In this document: positions 1 through 11,102 of the stretch, one piece after another
Layout: every line of letters begins with the position of its first letter
Numbering within the stretch: position 1 is the first letter of the stretch
Assembly: GCA_037957365.1 (NCBI GenBank)
Contig: JARHVA010004226.1
Location: 682,001 to 746,000, forward strand
DNA length: 64,000 nucleotides
Source of the DNA: Torreya grandis
Taxonomy: Eukaryota; Streptophyta; Pinopsida; Cupressales; Taxaceae
Direction: 5' to 3'
The notes under the pieces: generated by a model
Databases searched by the model: none
What the model was told of the DNA's origin: nothing
The model's input: the letters and a program-made list of their open reading frames with translations, nothing else
Made by a program: the position numbers and the translations under genes

Positions 1-1151
1 AAATGTATTTGGTTGTGCACGCATTGAATTAGATGATTGTGAATAATTTATTTTTAGCTTGGAAGGATGACTTGTATATAAGACATTACTAAGAAGATTT
101 ATTTGTTAGATAGATAATTGAGTGGATTTCCTAGAGCTAGCTAGGTCCCAAAAACAAGAGCTTCCTCAGGGGTTGTCAATCCACACATTTTAAATAATTA
201 ATCTTACAAACAAAATTACAAAGTACTTGCATCAATAATCAAACAGTATTAAAATTGAACACAAGAAATGATTGCTAAAGAAATAGACTAGAAATGACTA
301 ATATAGTAAAAAACAAATCAATACTAGTGCTAAATGGGTCAAATGTGCTTTATAAAATTAGGAATGGGTCTATGAATAGGGAGAGACAGAAAATTAGATT
401 TGGTTTGAGGTAAGAGGGTGAAAATAACTTGATATTATTTCCTACCATAATGACCATCGATAGTTGGTGTGAACATCTGTGGTTAAGGTGATTGTCAATG
501 ATCAAAGTGATCATTGATGGTTGGATAGACTATCGAAAATTAAGATAACCATCAATGGTTATTATGTATAGGTTATAGGTAATAAATGTCAGATTGATGG
601 GATCACAAATTTGGATTTTGAGAGATGTGTTGGTGTTGGGCTGATTGCAAGATAGAAATAAAGTAAATGAATATTGGAAAATAAGTACTTATTTTGTAGA
701 AGGCTAATCAGGTGAGTGTTTAAGGTGGTTGGCCTATTGGTGGATTCTAGTGTGATTATTATAGAGTAATGGTACTCAATGATTTGATAGAGTGGTGGTG
801 GCAAGTTGGCTCTCTAACATGATGATTGGATTGTTAGATCACTGATGATGATTGACTTATAAAAAATAAACTCTAGATGCATAAGCTCTTAACAATAGTT
901 GTAGATCATCTTCACCTCCCTGCTCCTATCTTATTATAGGCAAGGAAAGAAAGGTGAAATAAGAAATTAATTGGGATTTCTAATTTTAAATTGTGTATGT
1001 AATAGCTTGCACATAGATTTAGACAAGTTATTTTTATAAAATCAAGGTAGGTGCTTGCATGTTAGTGGTTGGGTTGGTGGACCTTGAATATTAGTGGTTA
1101 GGGTGAGCATCAATAGTCATCCTAACCATTGATGATTGAGTGTGAAGGTAC
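1..1151 (+). repeat. LTR of gypsy family L1, copy A (5' part)
   Basis: This stretch matches 9859-10949 directly and 19.7-20.63 kb in inverted orientation. Comparison with copy B shows that about 70 bases of its 5' end lie outside the window. The match stops at the AGGTAC at 1146-1151, and the missing 3' part of the LTR resumes at 9624. It carries two arrays of 12-bp dyad units on a 19-bp period (453-559 and 1087-1136). The call as LTR rests on copy C, which sits directly upstream of a gypsy gag. Divergence from copies B and C is obvious by eye, so it is old. Confidence 0.75.
453..559. repeat. 19-bp-period dyad array in L1 copy A
   Basis: Six 12-bp units start at 453, 472, 491, 510, 529 and 548, exactly 19 bases apart. 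The consensus is close to ACCATCGATGGT, a perfect palindrome; the best units are at 510 and 548. A shorter run of the same unit lies at 1087, 1106 and 1125 in the same LTR. Confidence 0.8.
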
Positions 1152-1849
1152 TATTGGGGTTCTAAATTTTCACCCTAGCTGAGGAGGGAATTGTTTAGAT
1201 CTTTTTACTCAAATCTAATCCAACATGGGACTGATCCTAGGTTGTGGGTATCCTAAAAGTGGATCAGACCTCCAGAGAAGGATGGATTCCTTATGAATAT
1301 ATCACCTACACTAAACCTAAACTATCACCTACTTGTTAAAGGGAGATAATTGACAAAACTTATAAAAGCATGTAAAAAAATGGTGATACACCAATGATTT
1401 GATCACTCCAAATCACACAAAACACACTATGAGACAATTTTTAGACCAAAGAACATAAATCTCACATAAATATTTTATAAAAAGGCATTAATCAGTTACC
1501 CAATTAGTAATTGAAGGCAAATATCCACTTTTAAAGTAGACAATAAACTATAAATTGCACTTATAATGATCTGTGAGACTATTAAGCCCTTCTTGAAGGT
1601 GAGAAAACTTAGACATAAGTGAGGAACATATATTCACTTCATAATAGTACATGAATTCATAGAACACACTTTAATCTAGCTTATAAAATGATATAATTCC
1701 ATCTTTATTGCATCAAAAGTTGTTGCAGTATAATTTTTGGCAGAGTCTGGTTGTAGACACCTAAAACTGGCCATTGATAACCTCCAACTAGGCTTTTGAC
1801 CAATTTCCACCAAAGTGTATAATTTGAATTAAAAACACTAATATACATT
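1152..1849. other. Non-coding, inserted repeat DNA of unknown family
   Basis: I see no gene. The segment starts where L1 copy A is interrupted. Part of 1225-1330 (phrases such as AGGTTGTGGGTATCCTAAAA and TAAACCTAAACTATC) weakly resembles the LTR of element G near 47.77-47.92 kb, so a decayed LTR of a related family is possible. Similarity is too low by eye to set borders. Confidence 0.3.
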
Positions 1850-2518
1850 AAATGAATTGAAATTGATATGTTCAAGTGCTAATTTTTTCCAGAGTATCAT
1901 TAAATGGGGCAATGTAATTTATGGTCCAACTAACTTTGATCATATCATTTTGAGTCAAAATGCCAATTTAGCACCTGGGTGCTCTTTTCTATCAAATCTC
2001 TTGCATGAGACATGTGCCTTTGATATTTGGAGTTGGTAACATCATAAATGGGATAATGGATCCAAAACATCTAAAATTGACTTCTAATTCCATTTCAGTC
2101 AAATTTTTGACCAATAACAAGATATTTTGACCAATTTGATTAATTTGTGCACCAAGAGCCAAAATTTGCACTAAAGTTGCCTAATCATGTTTTAGATTAA
2201 TAAAACCAAATTAGGGCCTTAAGTTAATTTTACATGGAATGTGTTGAATAAACATTTATTGGAAATTGATTTTTATTAACTACATCATTAGGTGACATCA
2301 TCATATGGGGTGGCATCTATAAGCCATAAATGCATAAAATATCAAGATTATGGGTCTCCCATGCCTCATTAAGACCCACCATGACCATTCAATTCCCATC
2401 TATCCCAAATATTAATGGGGATATTTTGTATAATGAATTTCATATTTGGATTTATTCATGGCCACACATCTTAATCTTGAGATGGACAGTCATGGCTGAT
2501 CCTCAAACCATTCCAAAA

Positions 2519-2533
2519 ATCTATAAATAAGAA
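2519..2533 (+). promoter_or_regulatory. TATA-like box in family D LTR
   Basis: CTATAAATAAG is followed by AAGCCTTGCC. The inverted copy has TATATAAATAGAAGG followed by CCTCACA at the same alignment position. Conservation between two diverged copies supports it as the LTR core promoter. It gives the family's sense as + here. Confidence 0.5.
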
Positions 2534-2633
2534 GCCTTGCCTATTGAATTTTAAGCTCTTTTATGCCAAACTTATAATGCCCATATGAATTCAAAAATAA
2601 TTTCATCTTAGTGTTATAATTCCAAATTTTTGA

Positions 2634-2663
2634 GCCAAGCCAAGCCAAGCCAAGCCAAGCCAA
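2634..2663 (+). repeat. (GCCAA)6 microsatellite
   Basis: Six perfect GCCAA units are followed by two imperfect ones up to 2670. The array lies downstream of the family D TATA box, in the presumed transcribed part of the LTR. Confidence 0.95.
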
Positions 2664-2880
2664 AGCCAAAGGTGCCAAGAGGAGATGAAGGTTGCCACAC
2701 TCTATTGAAGAAGATCTCTTGAAGCACAAGCTAAGCAAGCCAAAAAAGGAGCCTTTTGGAGTAATCAAGGATTTGGTAATAAATTGGTGTTTTGTGTTCA
2801 TATTTATTATTTCTTTCCATTTTTAGTTGTGTTCTCAAATGGCTTTCCCTCACTAAGCTCTCCCTAGTAACTAGGCCTAG

Positions 2881-3547
2881 AGATGTATGCTAGCTAGTGT
2901 GTTGGTTTTTCAATTTGATTTCATTTTGTCACTAATAAAATACTAACACCTCTCTTGAGTCAAATTCCTAGTTCACATTGGTCATACCAAAAAGAGAGAC
3001 AAAGGATAAATTTTAAGGCTTAAAAGCCAGTATTTATAGAAAAAAAGGAGAGAGAGAACTGGGTGTTAAAAAAGGACCGACTACTTATGATGGATTACCA
3101 CCAATTTGAGGATGCAACCGAGTCAAGATCTTATCAAGAAGGCATAATTTAAAATTCCTTGAAAAATAATTGAATGCTCACTATCCTTATTCATCCACCT
3201 GGTCATTATCTTGGGACTCCATGCTACTTCCACTTGATCTATTGCCGAGGATCATGTCTTAAAATTAGTTAAAAAGTGACACATATGCATTAGGTGGAAA
3301 ACTATACTTTAAATTATAAAAAAAATGATCAATGATTATAGGTGAGACATAGGTCTAATATATGTGAAAACCAATCTTTGACCATTGGTTTTCACATAAT
3401 CAAAATATCTATGAAAGTTTGCAAACTACCTAAATTTGCTTCACGGTCACTGGTTTATCTTTGCCTTTTTTATTATACCCAAAATATCTATTATATGGAG
3501 CATTAATGGTAATGCTTGGTCTCTAAATTATGGCCCTGGTTCAACTT
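2881..3547. other. No gene seen
   Basis: AT-rich sequence between the family D LTR-like repeat and the left repeat of element J. No reading frame shows a recognisable motif. It may be the leader of the D element or unrelated spacer. Confidence 0.4.
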
Positions 3548-5040
3548 TGGTTTAAGTCTGAGCTTGGCTCTTTGACATTTTCTTTTCCTAAGTCCATTTA
3601 AACTTCTTTGACTTCCATAAAAAATGTCCTAAGATCACTCTCACTTATTGGCCATCGATTACCAACTCAAACTATTACATCATGCTCAACTATCTTTATG
3701 TTCATTAGCTCCATAGATATTCTAACTTATCAACTCTACCTCATTCTATTGATCTATCTATGTATGGATGCCTATGAGCCATTGATTTTCTACCAACCGA
3801 ATACGCTTGTTCCACTTATCCTTGACTCATTAGCTCTTTGGATTCATTGATAATTTTAACTCATGATCACCATTTGATCTTGATGAATGATTAAACATGC
3901 ACCATAGATCTCTTTAGTCCCAATTTCATGTCAGTTATTGTACTTTGTCAGAGCATTGGTATGATTTAATGTTGATCATTGATTTATCTTGGACCTATCC
4001 TTTTGTTAGTGAATGTGTACCATTAGATCTTGGCTTGATTATCCCACACCATTGGATCATGTCAAACTTGTAGATCTTTAAAGGATTTAACCTAGGGACC
4101 TTTTGACTTGGTTGACTCCAGTGTAGATTGTTAGATCTTATGTGTCAACATGAGGGCTCTCATGGATTATTAGATCTCAACCAACTTCAAGCCTTTTAAG
4201 GACATTTTCAACCCAAATGGTTACTTACATTGATTAAAATTGACATTTGTGCTAATGTCATTTGATGTTTACATAGATGTACTTGACATTTCATAGACTA
4301 TTAGATTTAAGCTCATATGGATTTTTGTAGTGTCTTTATTTTGACTCTCGCATGATTGTCATTCATTATTTGATCAAATTTTAAAATTTATCTCTTGAAA
4401 TGCAAGAATCATGGAGGGGTGAAATTTGTTGGAGATGTTATTAAGGTCAAAAAGAACAAACCCAATTGACCTGCCAGTCTCAAAATACTTATAAGTGAAG
4501 ATATAAAATGTTTAAATTGATTGGTCTATATCTAGTTTGCATGGTGTCCTAACAATGTTCTAGCTTATTTGGCTAAGCATGGAAAACCTATCAAAAATTC
4601 CCAACAGTCCAAATTTGCATGTGTGTAACTTCCTTCATGTTTTAGTGGATGATCTAGAACTCAACATTTATTAACTAGGGATGAAGATGAACAAACCCAC
4701 ATGATTACTTTCCTCTGTCACTATCGTACGTGTGAGATATAACTTTGTGAATATGCTCATTCGACTCTGTTGGATCACTCTTAAAGATGGTTAAGTGTGG
4801 AAAACATGCAAAAAATGATTGAGGAGGCAATTTTATACCTTAATATCTTTCAATGTGCTCTCTTAGAGGACATGAGATTTGGAGCATAGGATCTTGGCAT
4901 AAAAATGAAGAAACCCATATGACCAATTTTCTTTGATTCATATACACATGAGAGGTATGGCCTCTACAAATTGCCTATTTAGACTTTCTACTAATTCTAC
5001 TTGATCTATTGGACTAGGCAAAATTTTGGTATGTAGACCA
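3548..5040 (-). repeat. Left (3') LTR of element J
   Basis: It is collinear with 8121-9612 over its whole length. Shared phrases include CACTTATTGGC, GATCTATCT, ACCTTTTGACTTGGTTGACT, GATCTTATGTGTCA and GGAGCATAGGATCTTGGCA. Both copies start TGGTTTAA and end TAGACCA on the plus strand. Substitutions are frequent, so the element is old. Confidence 0.75.
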
Positions 5041-5650
5041 AAATTAGGCAACATCTTTGGTGACTTGGTTGACCAACATGCCTGTTATGCTTGAAAACTC
5101 AAACCATATACATAACTCTTAAATCATCATAGATAATACATGGACTATTACATGATTATAAGAAAACCTCTTGACTTGCAAAGACAAAAAATCCTAACAA
5201 TAGGGAAAGAAAACAATCTAAAAGGGAAACTAACTTGAAAAACAAAGACAACTAAACTAATAAACAATTATGAAAGAAATAAGCACTTATTTAAAACAAA
5301 ACAAAAAGGAAACTAACCAATGTGTTAGAAAACACTTGGAGAAAAACAAGAAAAAACAACTATGTAATGGGGACTTAGCTTTCCTTAATAACAGTGTTTG
5401 AGATGTATCCCATTGACTAAGACAAGAATTTATTCACATTTATCCGTATGAGATGGAAAGCATTATGGGATTTGTAACTGAAAACTATATATGGTCCACT
5501 CTAGAGAGAATCAAATTTTATGTGTTTTCCTTGCTTGGATCTATCTTTATCCCACTTGAGGATCAAATCTCCTTCTTGGAAACTTATTAAAGTTATTTTG
5601 TCAAAAGATCTCTTTATCATTGCTTGATAGGCCTCCATAGCCAACATGGC
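5041..5650. other. Element J 3' interior, no gene seen
   Basis: This stretch lies between the integrase remnant and the 3' LTR on the minus strand. It is A-rich on the plus strand around 5150-5360. I cannot identify a clear polypurine tract or reading frame. Confidence 0.4.
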
Positions 5651-6310
5651 CTAATGCCTTGTCTCTTCTAGCTCCATGAGCTCAACATATCTTATTTTCA
5701 TTGGCTTAGTCTCCAAAATCTCAAGCTGATGCATTAATTCCAAAGTAAGGAATTTAAAATAAATATGCATTCTTGCTTCCTTACCATATACTAGTTTGTA
5801 TGGAGAATTGGTAATTGATCTTTTATAGGTAATCCTATCAGTATATAGAACTAACTTTAATTTTAGATGCCATGATCTTTGATTATCTTCTATAGTCCTC
5901 CTAATGATCTTCAACAAATTCTTATTGGTAGACTCAGCAAGGCCATTGCCTTGTGGATAATAGTTTGACGAGGTAATGAGATAAATACTATGTTGAACTT
6001 CCCACTAGCTAATCTTATATCCTATAAAATCCATAACATTATCATTAATTATAGTTTAAGGGACCCCAAATCTGGTAAGTAAACCTTCATAGAAGTCTAA
6101 AACACTAGTTTCATTAGCTTCTTTTAATGCTACCACCTCTATCCATTTGGAAAAATGAATTATGGTAGTCAGGATCCTCTTATGTCCCAAGCTTGATGGG
6201 GGATTGATAACACCAATAAATTCTAATCCCCATTGGACAAAGGGTTGATTAACTAAAATTGGTTGGAGAGGTAAGGATGCATGTCTCACTTTTCCAACAA
6301 ACATGACACA
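5651..6310 (-). pseudogene. pol: Ty3/gypsy integrase remnant (element J)
   Basis: Integrase inserts retrotransposon cDNA into host DNA. Reading on the minus strand, the end of the HHCC zinc finger (KKCRQCVMFVGK) is followed by the core motif WGLEFIGVINPPSS, then DN in NDNVMDF, then GNGLAEST with the third acidic residue, then the C-terminal ELVYGKEA-like region (KLVYGKEA near 5780). The first catalytic Asp of the usual GLDF motif reads Glu here. An in-frame TAA follows FGVP at about 6055, where the family has Gln, and further stops split the frame into 82- and 88-residue pieces. It is a dead copy. Confidence 0.85.
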
Positions 6311-6600
6311 CTGTCTACATTTCTTGATCCATGAATGACAATCACCAAATAAACTTGGCCAATTTTACCCTCCTCTCATGGTCTTGTGAGCTATAATCTT
6401 GGATGAGTATGTCCTCTACCATGTACATCATGGAATTTCTCAAGTAACTTTCATGTTTGACTTGGTTCTATGCATCTTAGCAATATACCATTGATATCCT
6501 TTTTAAATAATACATTATCAACAAGAAGAAAAGGAATTGACTATAATTTGAAATATCTCCTCTTTGAAGGTGTGAGATGAGAAGGATAAATACCATCTTT
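6311..6600 (-). pseudogene. pol: Integrase N-terminal / RNase H-integrase linker, degraded
   Basis: This minus-strand stretch lies between the RNase H and integrase remnants of element J. It shows only scattered matches and several stops. A His-containing piece just before KKCRQC probably belongs to the integrase zinc finger. Confidence 0.4.
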
Positions 6601-7010
6601 TAGATATATTACCATATATTGGAACTACCTAGAAGTTGATGCTTGATTACTTACAAGTTCTTGATCATTTGACACCATAACTTGTTCATTAGACTCTTGC
6701 ATGTCTTGGGCTAGATGTTCATAGAATCCTTTACCTCTAACCAACTTTGTGATTTTGATCTCAATGTCATATTCCATGACCTTGGTTATCCAACCAGTGT
6801 TTTTGTCACTTATATATTTTTTCAAAAGAAAGTGTTTGTGTCACTTGGATGTGCAACCATCAAATGTATCTTATTATTGGAAAACAAGTACCCAAACTTT
6901 TTAAGAGACCTTATAATTGAAAGAACATGCTTCTCAACAAAAGAATATCTTGTTTCATATTATTCTAAGCCTTGATTGAAAAAGCCTATTGGATGCTCTA
7001 AAGTCTTTTT
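6601..7010 (-). pseudogene. pol: Gypsy RNase H remnant (element J)
   Basis: RNase H degrades RNA in the RNA:DNA hybrid during reverse transcription. The best piece (6825-6625) includes NTGWITKVMEYDIEIK followed by TKLVRGKG, the conserved C-terminal end of gypsy RNase H and the following linker. The N-terminal part up to about 7010 is broken by stops, and catalytic Asp/Glu positions cannot be checked. It is contiguous with RT upstream and integrase downstream, in normal gypsy order. Confidence 0.65.
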
Positions 7011-7148
7011 ATTCTACTGCATGATAATACCTGATATTGTGTCAAGGTTAGCATAGATATATAAGAAGATTTTTTTTGTAAAATCAGGGTTCAAGAGTGT
7101 AAGAGCACTAGTTATATCTTTCTTGATTTCTTTAAAACTTTTCACTCC

Positions 7149-8120
7149 TTATTTATACCAACTAAAACCATGACCTTTCCTTAACATGTATATAAGTGGC
7201 TTAGCTAAAGTAGAAAAATTTAAAATGTGTCTCCTTATGAAGTTAATCTTGACTAAAAAGCTTTGTAAGGCTTTTTTATGCTTAGGCAATGATAGTGCAA
7301 GAATTGATTCTATGCTATAAGGGTCTATGATTGTACCGTTATTTGAAATGACATGTCCAAGAAGCCTACCTTCATGAATAGAGAAAACACACTTTTTTGG
7401 GTTCAAAGACACTCCAAATTCTTTACACCTTTCAAATACCTGTCTGAGATGAATCATATGCTCATTTGTGCTGTTAGAGAATACTATTGTGTCATCTAGA
7501 TAAATAAGAATAAAATTATTGAGGAGACCCTAAAACACCATGTCCATAGCCTTCTAAAAAGTGGCTCCAACATTAGATAAACTAAAAGTCATATTTTTGT
7601 ATGAAAATGTCCCCCACTTTATGGTGAAGGTTGTTTTGTATTGGTCTTCTTCTTTGACCAAAATTTGGTTATATCCACTGTAACCATCCAATAAAGAGAA
7701 CCATCTTGAACCTGTAACTAGCTATAAAATATATTTCATTGATGGAAATGGATAGTGATATTTGAAAGAGGCCTTATTCAAGTCATGAAAGTTGATAGAT
7801 AACCTTATTTCACCATTCTTTTTTCATACTGGAATAAGGTTTACTACCCAAGTTGAGTGCTTAATTGGAAATATTATGGCTGAATCAATGAGCTTATACA
7901 GTTCAAATCTCATTAGAGGTTCAAGCTTTAGATTGATTAGCCTTTGCCTTTATTTGACTAGCCTAGTCTCATCTTCTAACTCAATGGTATGTTGATCTAG
8001 ACTTGGATCGAAACATTTAAAGTCACTATACTACCATGCAAATACATCTACAAAATTTAAACATAACTTAATAAAAACTTCTTTCTTTGAAGATGTACAA
8101 ACTTTACCTAGCTTTAAATT
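7149..8120 (-). pseudogene. pol: Gypsy reverse transcriptase remnant (element J)
   Basis: Reverse transcriptase copies element RNA into cDNA. On the minus strand one sees the N-terminal NLKLGK and FVDVFAW motifs (near 8110-8030), KKNGEIRLSINFHDLN (near 7800), LLDGYSGYNQI, the active-site IYLDD (7491-7503) and the thumb region GVSLNPKKCVFS (near 7410). Stops interrupt the palm, several where the family has Gln or Trp. The 102-residue open stretch 7457-7149 is the longest intact part. The N-terminus begins at the edge of the right LTR, so no protease precedes it. Confidence 0.88.
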
Positions 8121-9612
8121 TGGTTTAACTATGAGCTTAGTGCTTTGACATTTGCTTTGCCTAGGTCCATTTAAAATTATTCAACTTTCATCAAAAATGT
8201 CTTGAGATTGATCTCACTTATTGGCTGTCGATTGCCAACTTGGACTATGTACATCATGGTCAATTATATTTATGTTCATTGGTTCTATAGATACACTAAC
8301 TTATTGACTCTACCTCACTCCATTGATCTATCTGTGCATGAATGCCTATGAGCCATTGATTTTTTTGTTAACTAAATGTGCTTGCACTACTTGTCCTTGA
8401 CTCATTAGCTCTTTGGATTCACTAACTAGTTTAACTCATGCTTGCCATCTGATCTTGACGAGTGATTAAAGGGACACCATAGATCTCCCTAGTCCTACTT
8501 TCCTATTAGTTATTTTTCTTGATCAGATCATTGGTATGATTGAATGCTGATCATTGATTTATCTTAGACCCATCCTATTTTTAGTGAATTCACACCAATG
8601 GATCTTGGCTTGATTATCCTGCACTATTAGATCATGTCCAACTTGTGTATCTTTAAAAGCTTTAACCTGGGGACCTTTTGACTTGGTTGACTCCAATGTG
8701 GATTGTTAGATCTTATGTGTCAGTATGAGGGCCCCCATGGACTGTTAAATTTTGACCAAATTCAAGCCTTTTAAGGACCTTTTAAACCCAAATGGTTACT
8801 TACCTTGATTAAAATTAACTTTCATGCTAATATCATTTGACATCTACACATATGTATTTGATGTTTTATATACCATCAAATTTAAGCTTATATGAATTTC
8901 CATAGTGTATTTATTTTGACTCTCACATGACTATTATTCATTATTTAAGCAAATTTGACAATTTGTATCTTGAAACACAAGAATCATAGAGGGGTTAAAT
9001 TCATTAGAGATGTTCTTGAGGTCAAAAGGAATAAACCAATTGACCCACTAGTCTCAAAAGCCTTCTGAGTGAAGATATAAAATGTTCAAGTTGATTAGTC
9101 CATATCTAGTTTGCATGATATCCTGGCGATGTTCTAGCTTATTTGGCTAAGTATAGAAAACCTAGTGAAAATGCTTAGGATCCCAAATTTGCATGTGCAA
9201 CTTCCTTTGAATTTTAGTAGATGATGTGAAACTCTACATATAGCAACTAGGGACCAAGATTAAAAAACCCATGTGATTAATTTCTTCTGTTACTACTATA
9301 CGTGCAGGATATAGCTTTGTGAAGATGCTCATTTAGCTCTACTAGAACTCTCTTTAAGATGGCTAAGTGTGGAAAACATGCAAAAAATGACTGAAGAGGT
9401 AACTTTGGACCTCAATATATTTTTATATGCTTTGGTGGGGAACTTGAGATTTGGAGCATAGGATCTTGGCACAAAAGGGAAGAAACCCATATGACCTATT
9501 TTCTTTTATTCATCTACATGTGTGAGATATGGCCTCTATAAATTGCCTATTTAGACTTTATACTACTTCCACTGGATCTATTGGACTAGACAAAATTTTG
9601 GTATATAGACCA
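8121..9612 (-). repeat. Right (5') LTR of element J
   Basis: Direct partner of 3548-5040, about 1492 bp. On the minus strand it runs from the TGGTCTATATACC end at 9612 to 8121, where it meets the RT N-terminal coding sequence with no PBS, gag or protease between. That abutment suggests deletion rather than the original arrangement. Confidence 0.7.
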
Positions 9613-9623
9613 AAATTGGTTAA

Positions 9624-9787
9624 TAGGTATAAAGTGGGTAAAAAGGTACATTAAGTCAGTTGGTCAAACTAACCATGGTTAGGTTTGGTTAAAGGTCAAA
9701 GGGTAAAATCGGTCCCAAAGGGGTTCTAAGTGGTCTAGGAGTGTTTTGACATTCAAAATCATGGTGTGCAAATTTCTAGTGTCTACA
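9624..9787 (+). repeat. L1 LTR copy A, displaced 3' tail
   Basis: This segment matches the last part of L1 copy B (10944-11102). Anchors are CATGGTTAGG, GGTTAAAGGTCAAAGGGT, TTTTGACATT and AAATCATGGTGTG, and it ends GTGTCTACA. It begins AGGTAT, which repeats the AGGTAC where copy A breaks off at 1146-1151. It is the other half of copy A, separated by the inserted block. Confidence 0.7.
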
Positions 9788-9789
9788 TA

Positions 9790-11102
9790 TGTTTCAGTGA
9801 ATTTCAACTTATATTTTGAGAAGGGAAGAATAAGAAACTAAACATGGGCATGGATTAAAAACCTATTTGGTTGTGCACACATTAAATTAGATGATCATGA
9901 ACAACTCCTCTTTGACTTAGTAGGATGACTTGCAAATAAAATAACACTAAGAATATTTTTTTGTTAGATAGATAGTTGAGTGGATTACCTAGCACTAGCT
10001 AGGTCACAAAAATAAGGACTTCCTCAGGGGATGTCAATCCACATGTTTTAAATAATTAATTTTATACATAAAATGATAAAGTACCTTCATTAGTAATCAA
10101 AAGATACTAAAATTGAACACAAGAAATGCTTGCTAAATAAATAGACTAGAAATGACTAATATAACAACAAACAAGTCAATACTAGTGTTAAATGGGTCAA
10201 GTGTGCTTTAAAAAATTAGGAAGGGGTTTGTGAACAGGAAGAGACACATAAAATTGGATTTGGTTAGGGGTAAGAGGGTGAAAATAACTTACTATTATTT
10301 CCTACCATAGTGATTGTTGGTAGTTGGACTATCAGAAGTTGAGACAACCATCGACAATTATTATGTATAAGATGTAGGTAATAAATGTCATATTGATAGG
10401 ATCATAGATTTGGATTTTAAGAGATAGGTTGGTGCTAGGCTGATTAAGAGATAGAAATAAAGTAAATGAATATTAGAAAATAAGTAATTATCTTGCAAAA
10501 GGTTGATTAGGTGAGTATTTGAGGTGGTTAACTTATTGGTGGATTTTGACATGATTTCAATAAAGTAATGGTACTCAACACTTTAGAAGAATGTCAATGG
10601 CAAGTTGGATCTCTGACATGATGGCTAGATCACTGGATCATTGATGATGATTAACCTAAAAAAAATAAATTTTGGATACACAAGTTCTTGATAATAATTG
10701 TAGATCATCTTTACCTCCTTGCTTCTCTCTTATTATAGGTAAGGAGGAAAGGTATAACAAGAAGTTAACTAGGATTTCTAATTTTAAATCATGCATGTAA
10801 TGGATTGCACATGGATTTAGATGAGTTATTTTTAGAAAAGTAAGATGGGTGCTTACATGTTAGTGGTTGGGTTGGTGGATCCTAACCATCGATGGTCAAG
10901 GTGATCATCAATAGTCATCCTGATCATTGATAGTCGAGGGACAAGGTACAAAGTGGTGAAAAAGTTAAGTTAGCTAGTCAAACTGACCATGGTTAGGCTT
11001 GGTTAAAGGTCAAAGGGTCAAATTGGTCCCAAGGGGGTCTTAAGGTGGTCTAGAGGTGTTTTGACATTTAAAATCATGGTGTGTAAATTTTTGGTGTCTA
11101 TA
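9790..11102 (+). repeat. L1 LTR copy B, complete (about 1313 bp)
   Basis: It starts TGTTTCAGTGAATTTC and ends GTGTCTATA, where the CA end has become TA. It is collinear with copy A and with inverted copy C (19547-20698). Just two bases (TA) separate it from the end of copy A's tail. The 133 bases after it also match the interior next to copy C, so it served as the 5' LTR of a plus-strand element. Dyad units of the 19-bp array remain at 10328-10358 and 10885-10934. Confidence 0.8.

Larger units (their letters stand above)
1850..2880 (+). repeat. LTR-like repeat of family D, copy 1
   Basis: This segment is similar, in inverted orientation, to about 25600-26560. Shared anchors include ATTTTGAGTCAAAATG near 1950, the GGGGTGGCATC stretch near 2308 and CATCTTAATCTTGAGATGGA near 2468. 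A TATA-like box follows at 2519. The second copy lies upstream of a minus-strand gypsy gag with matching polarity, which supports the LTR reading. End points are approximate. Confidence 0.55.
3548..9612 (-). mobile_element. Element J: gag-less Ty3/gypsy retrotransposon
   Basis: Two direct repeats of almost equal length (3548-5040 and 8121-9612, about 1.49 kb, both beginning TGGT and ending ACCA) flank a minus-strand pol remnant in the order RT, RNase H, integrase. The polarity makes the right repeat the 5' LTR. No gag or protease lies between it and RT: the RT N-terminal region begins at the repeat edge. This suggests a deletion removed PBS, gag and protease, or that the repeats are not simple LTRs. 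I found no convincing target-site duplication directly outside 3548 and 9612. The pol sequence style (integrase VINPPSS and EANET) fits plant Tat-like gypsy elements. Confidence 0.65.
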
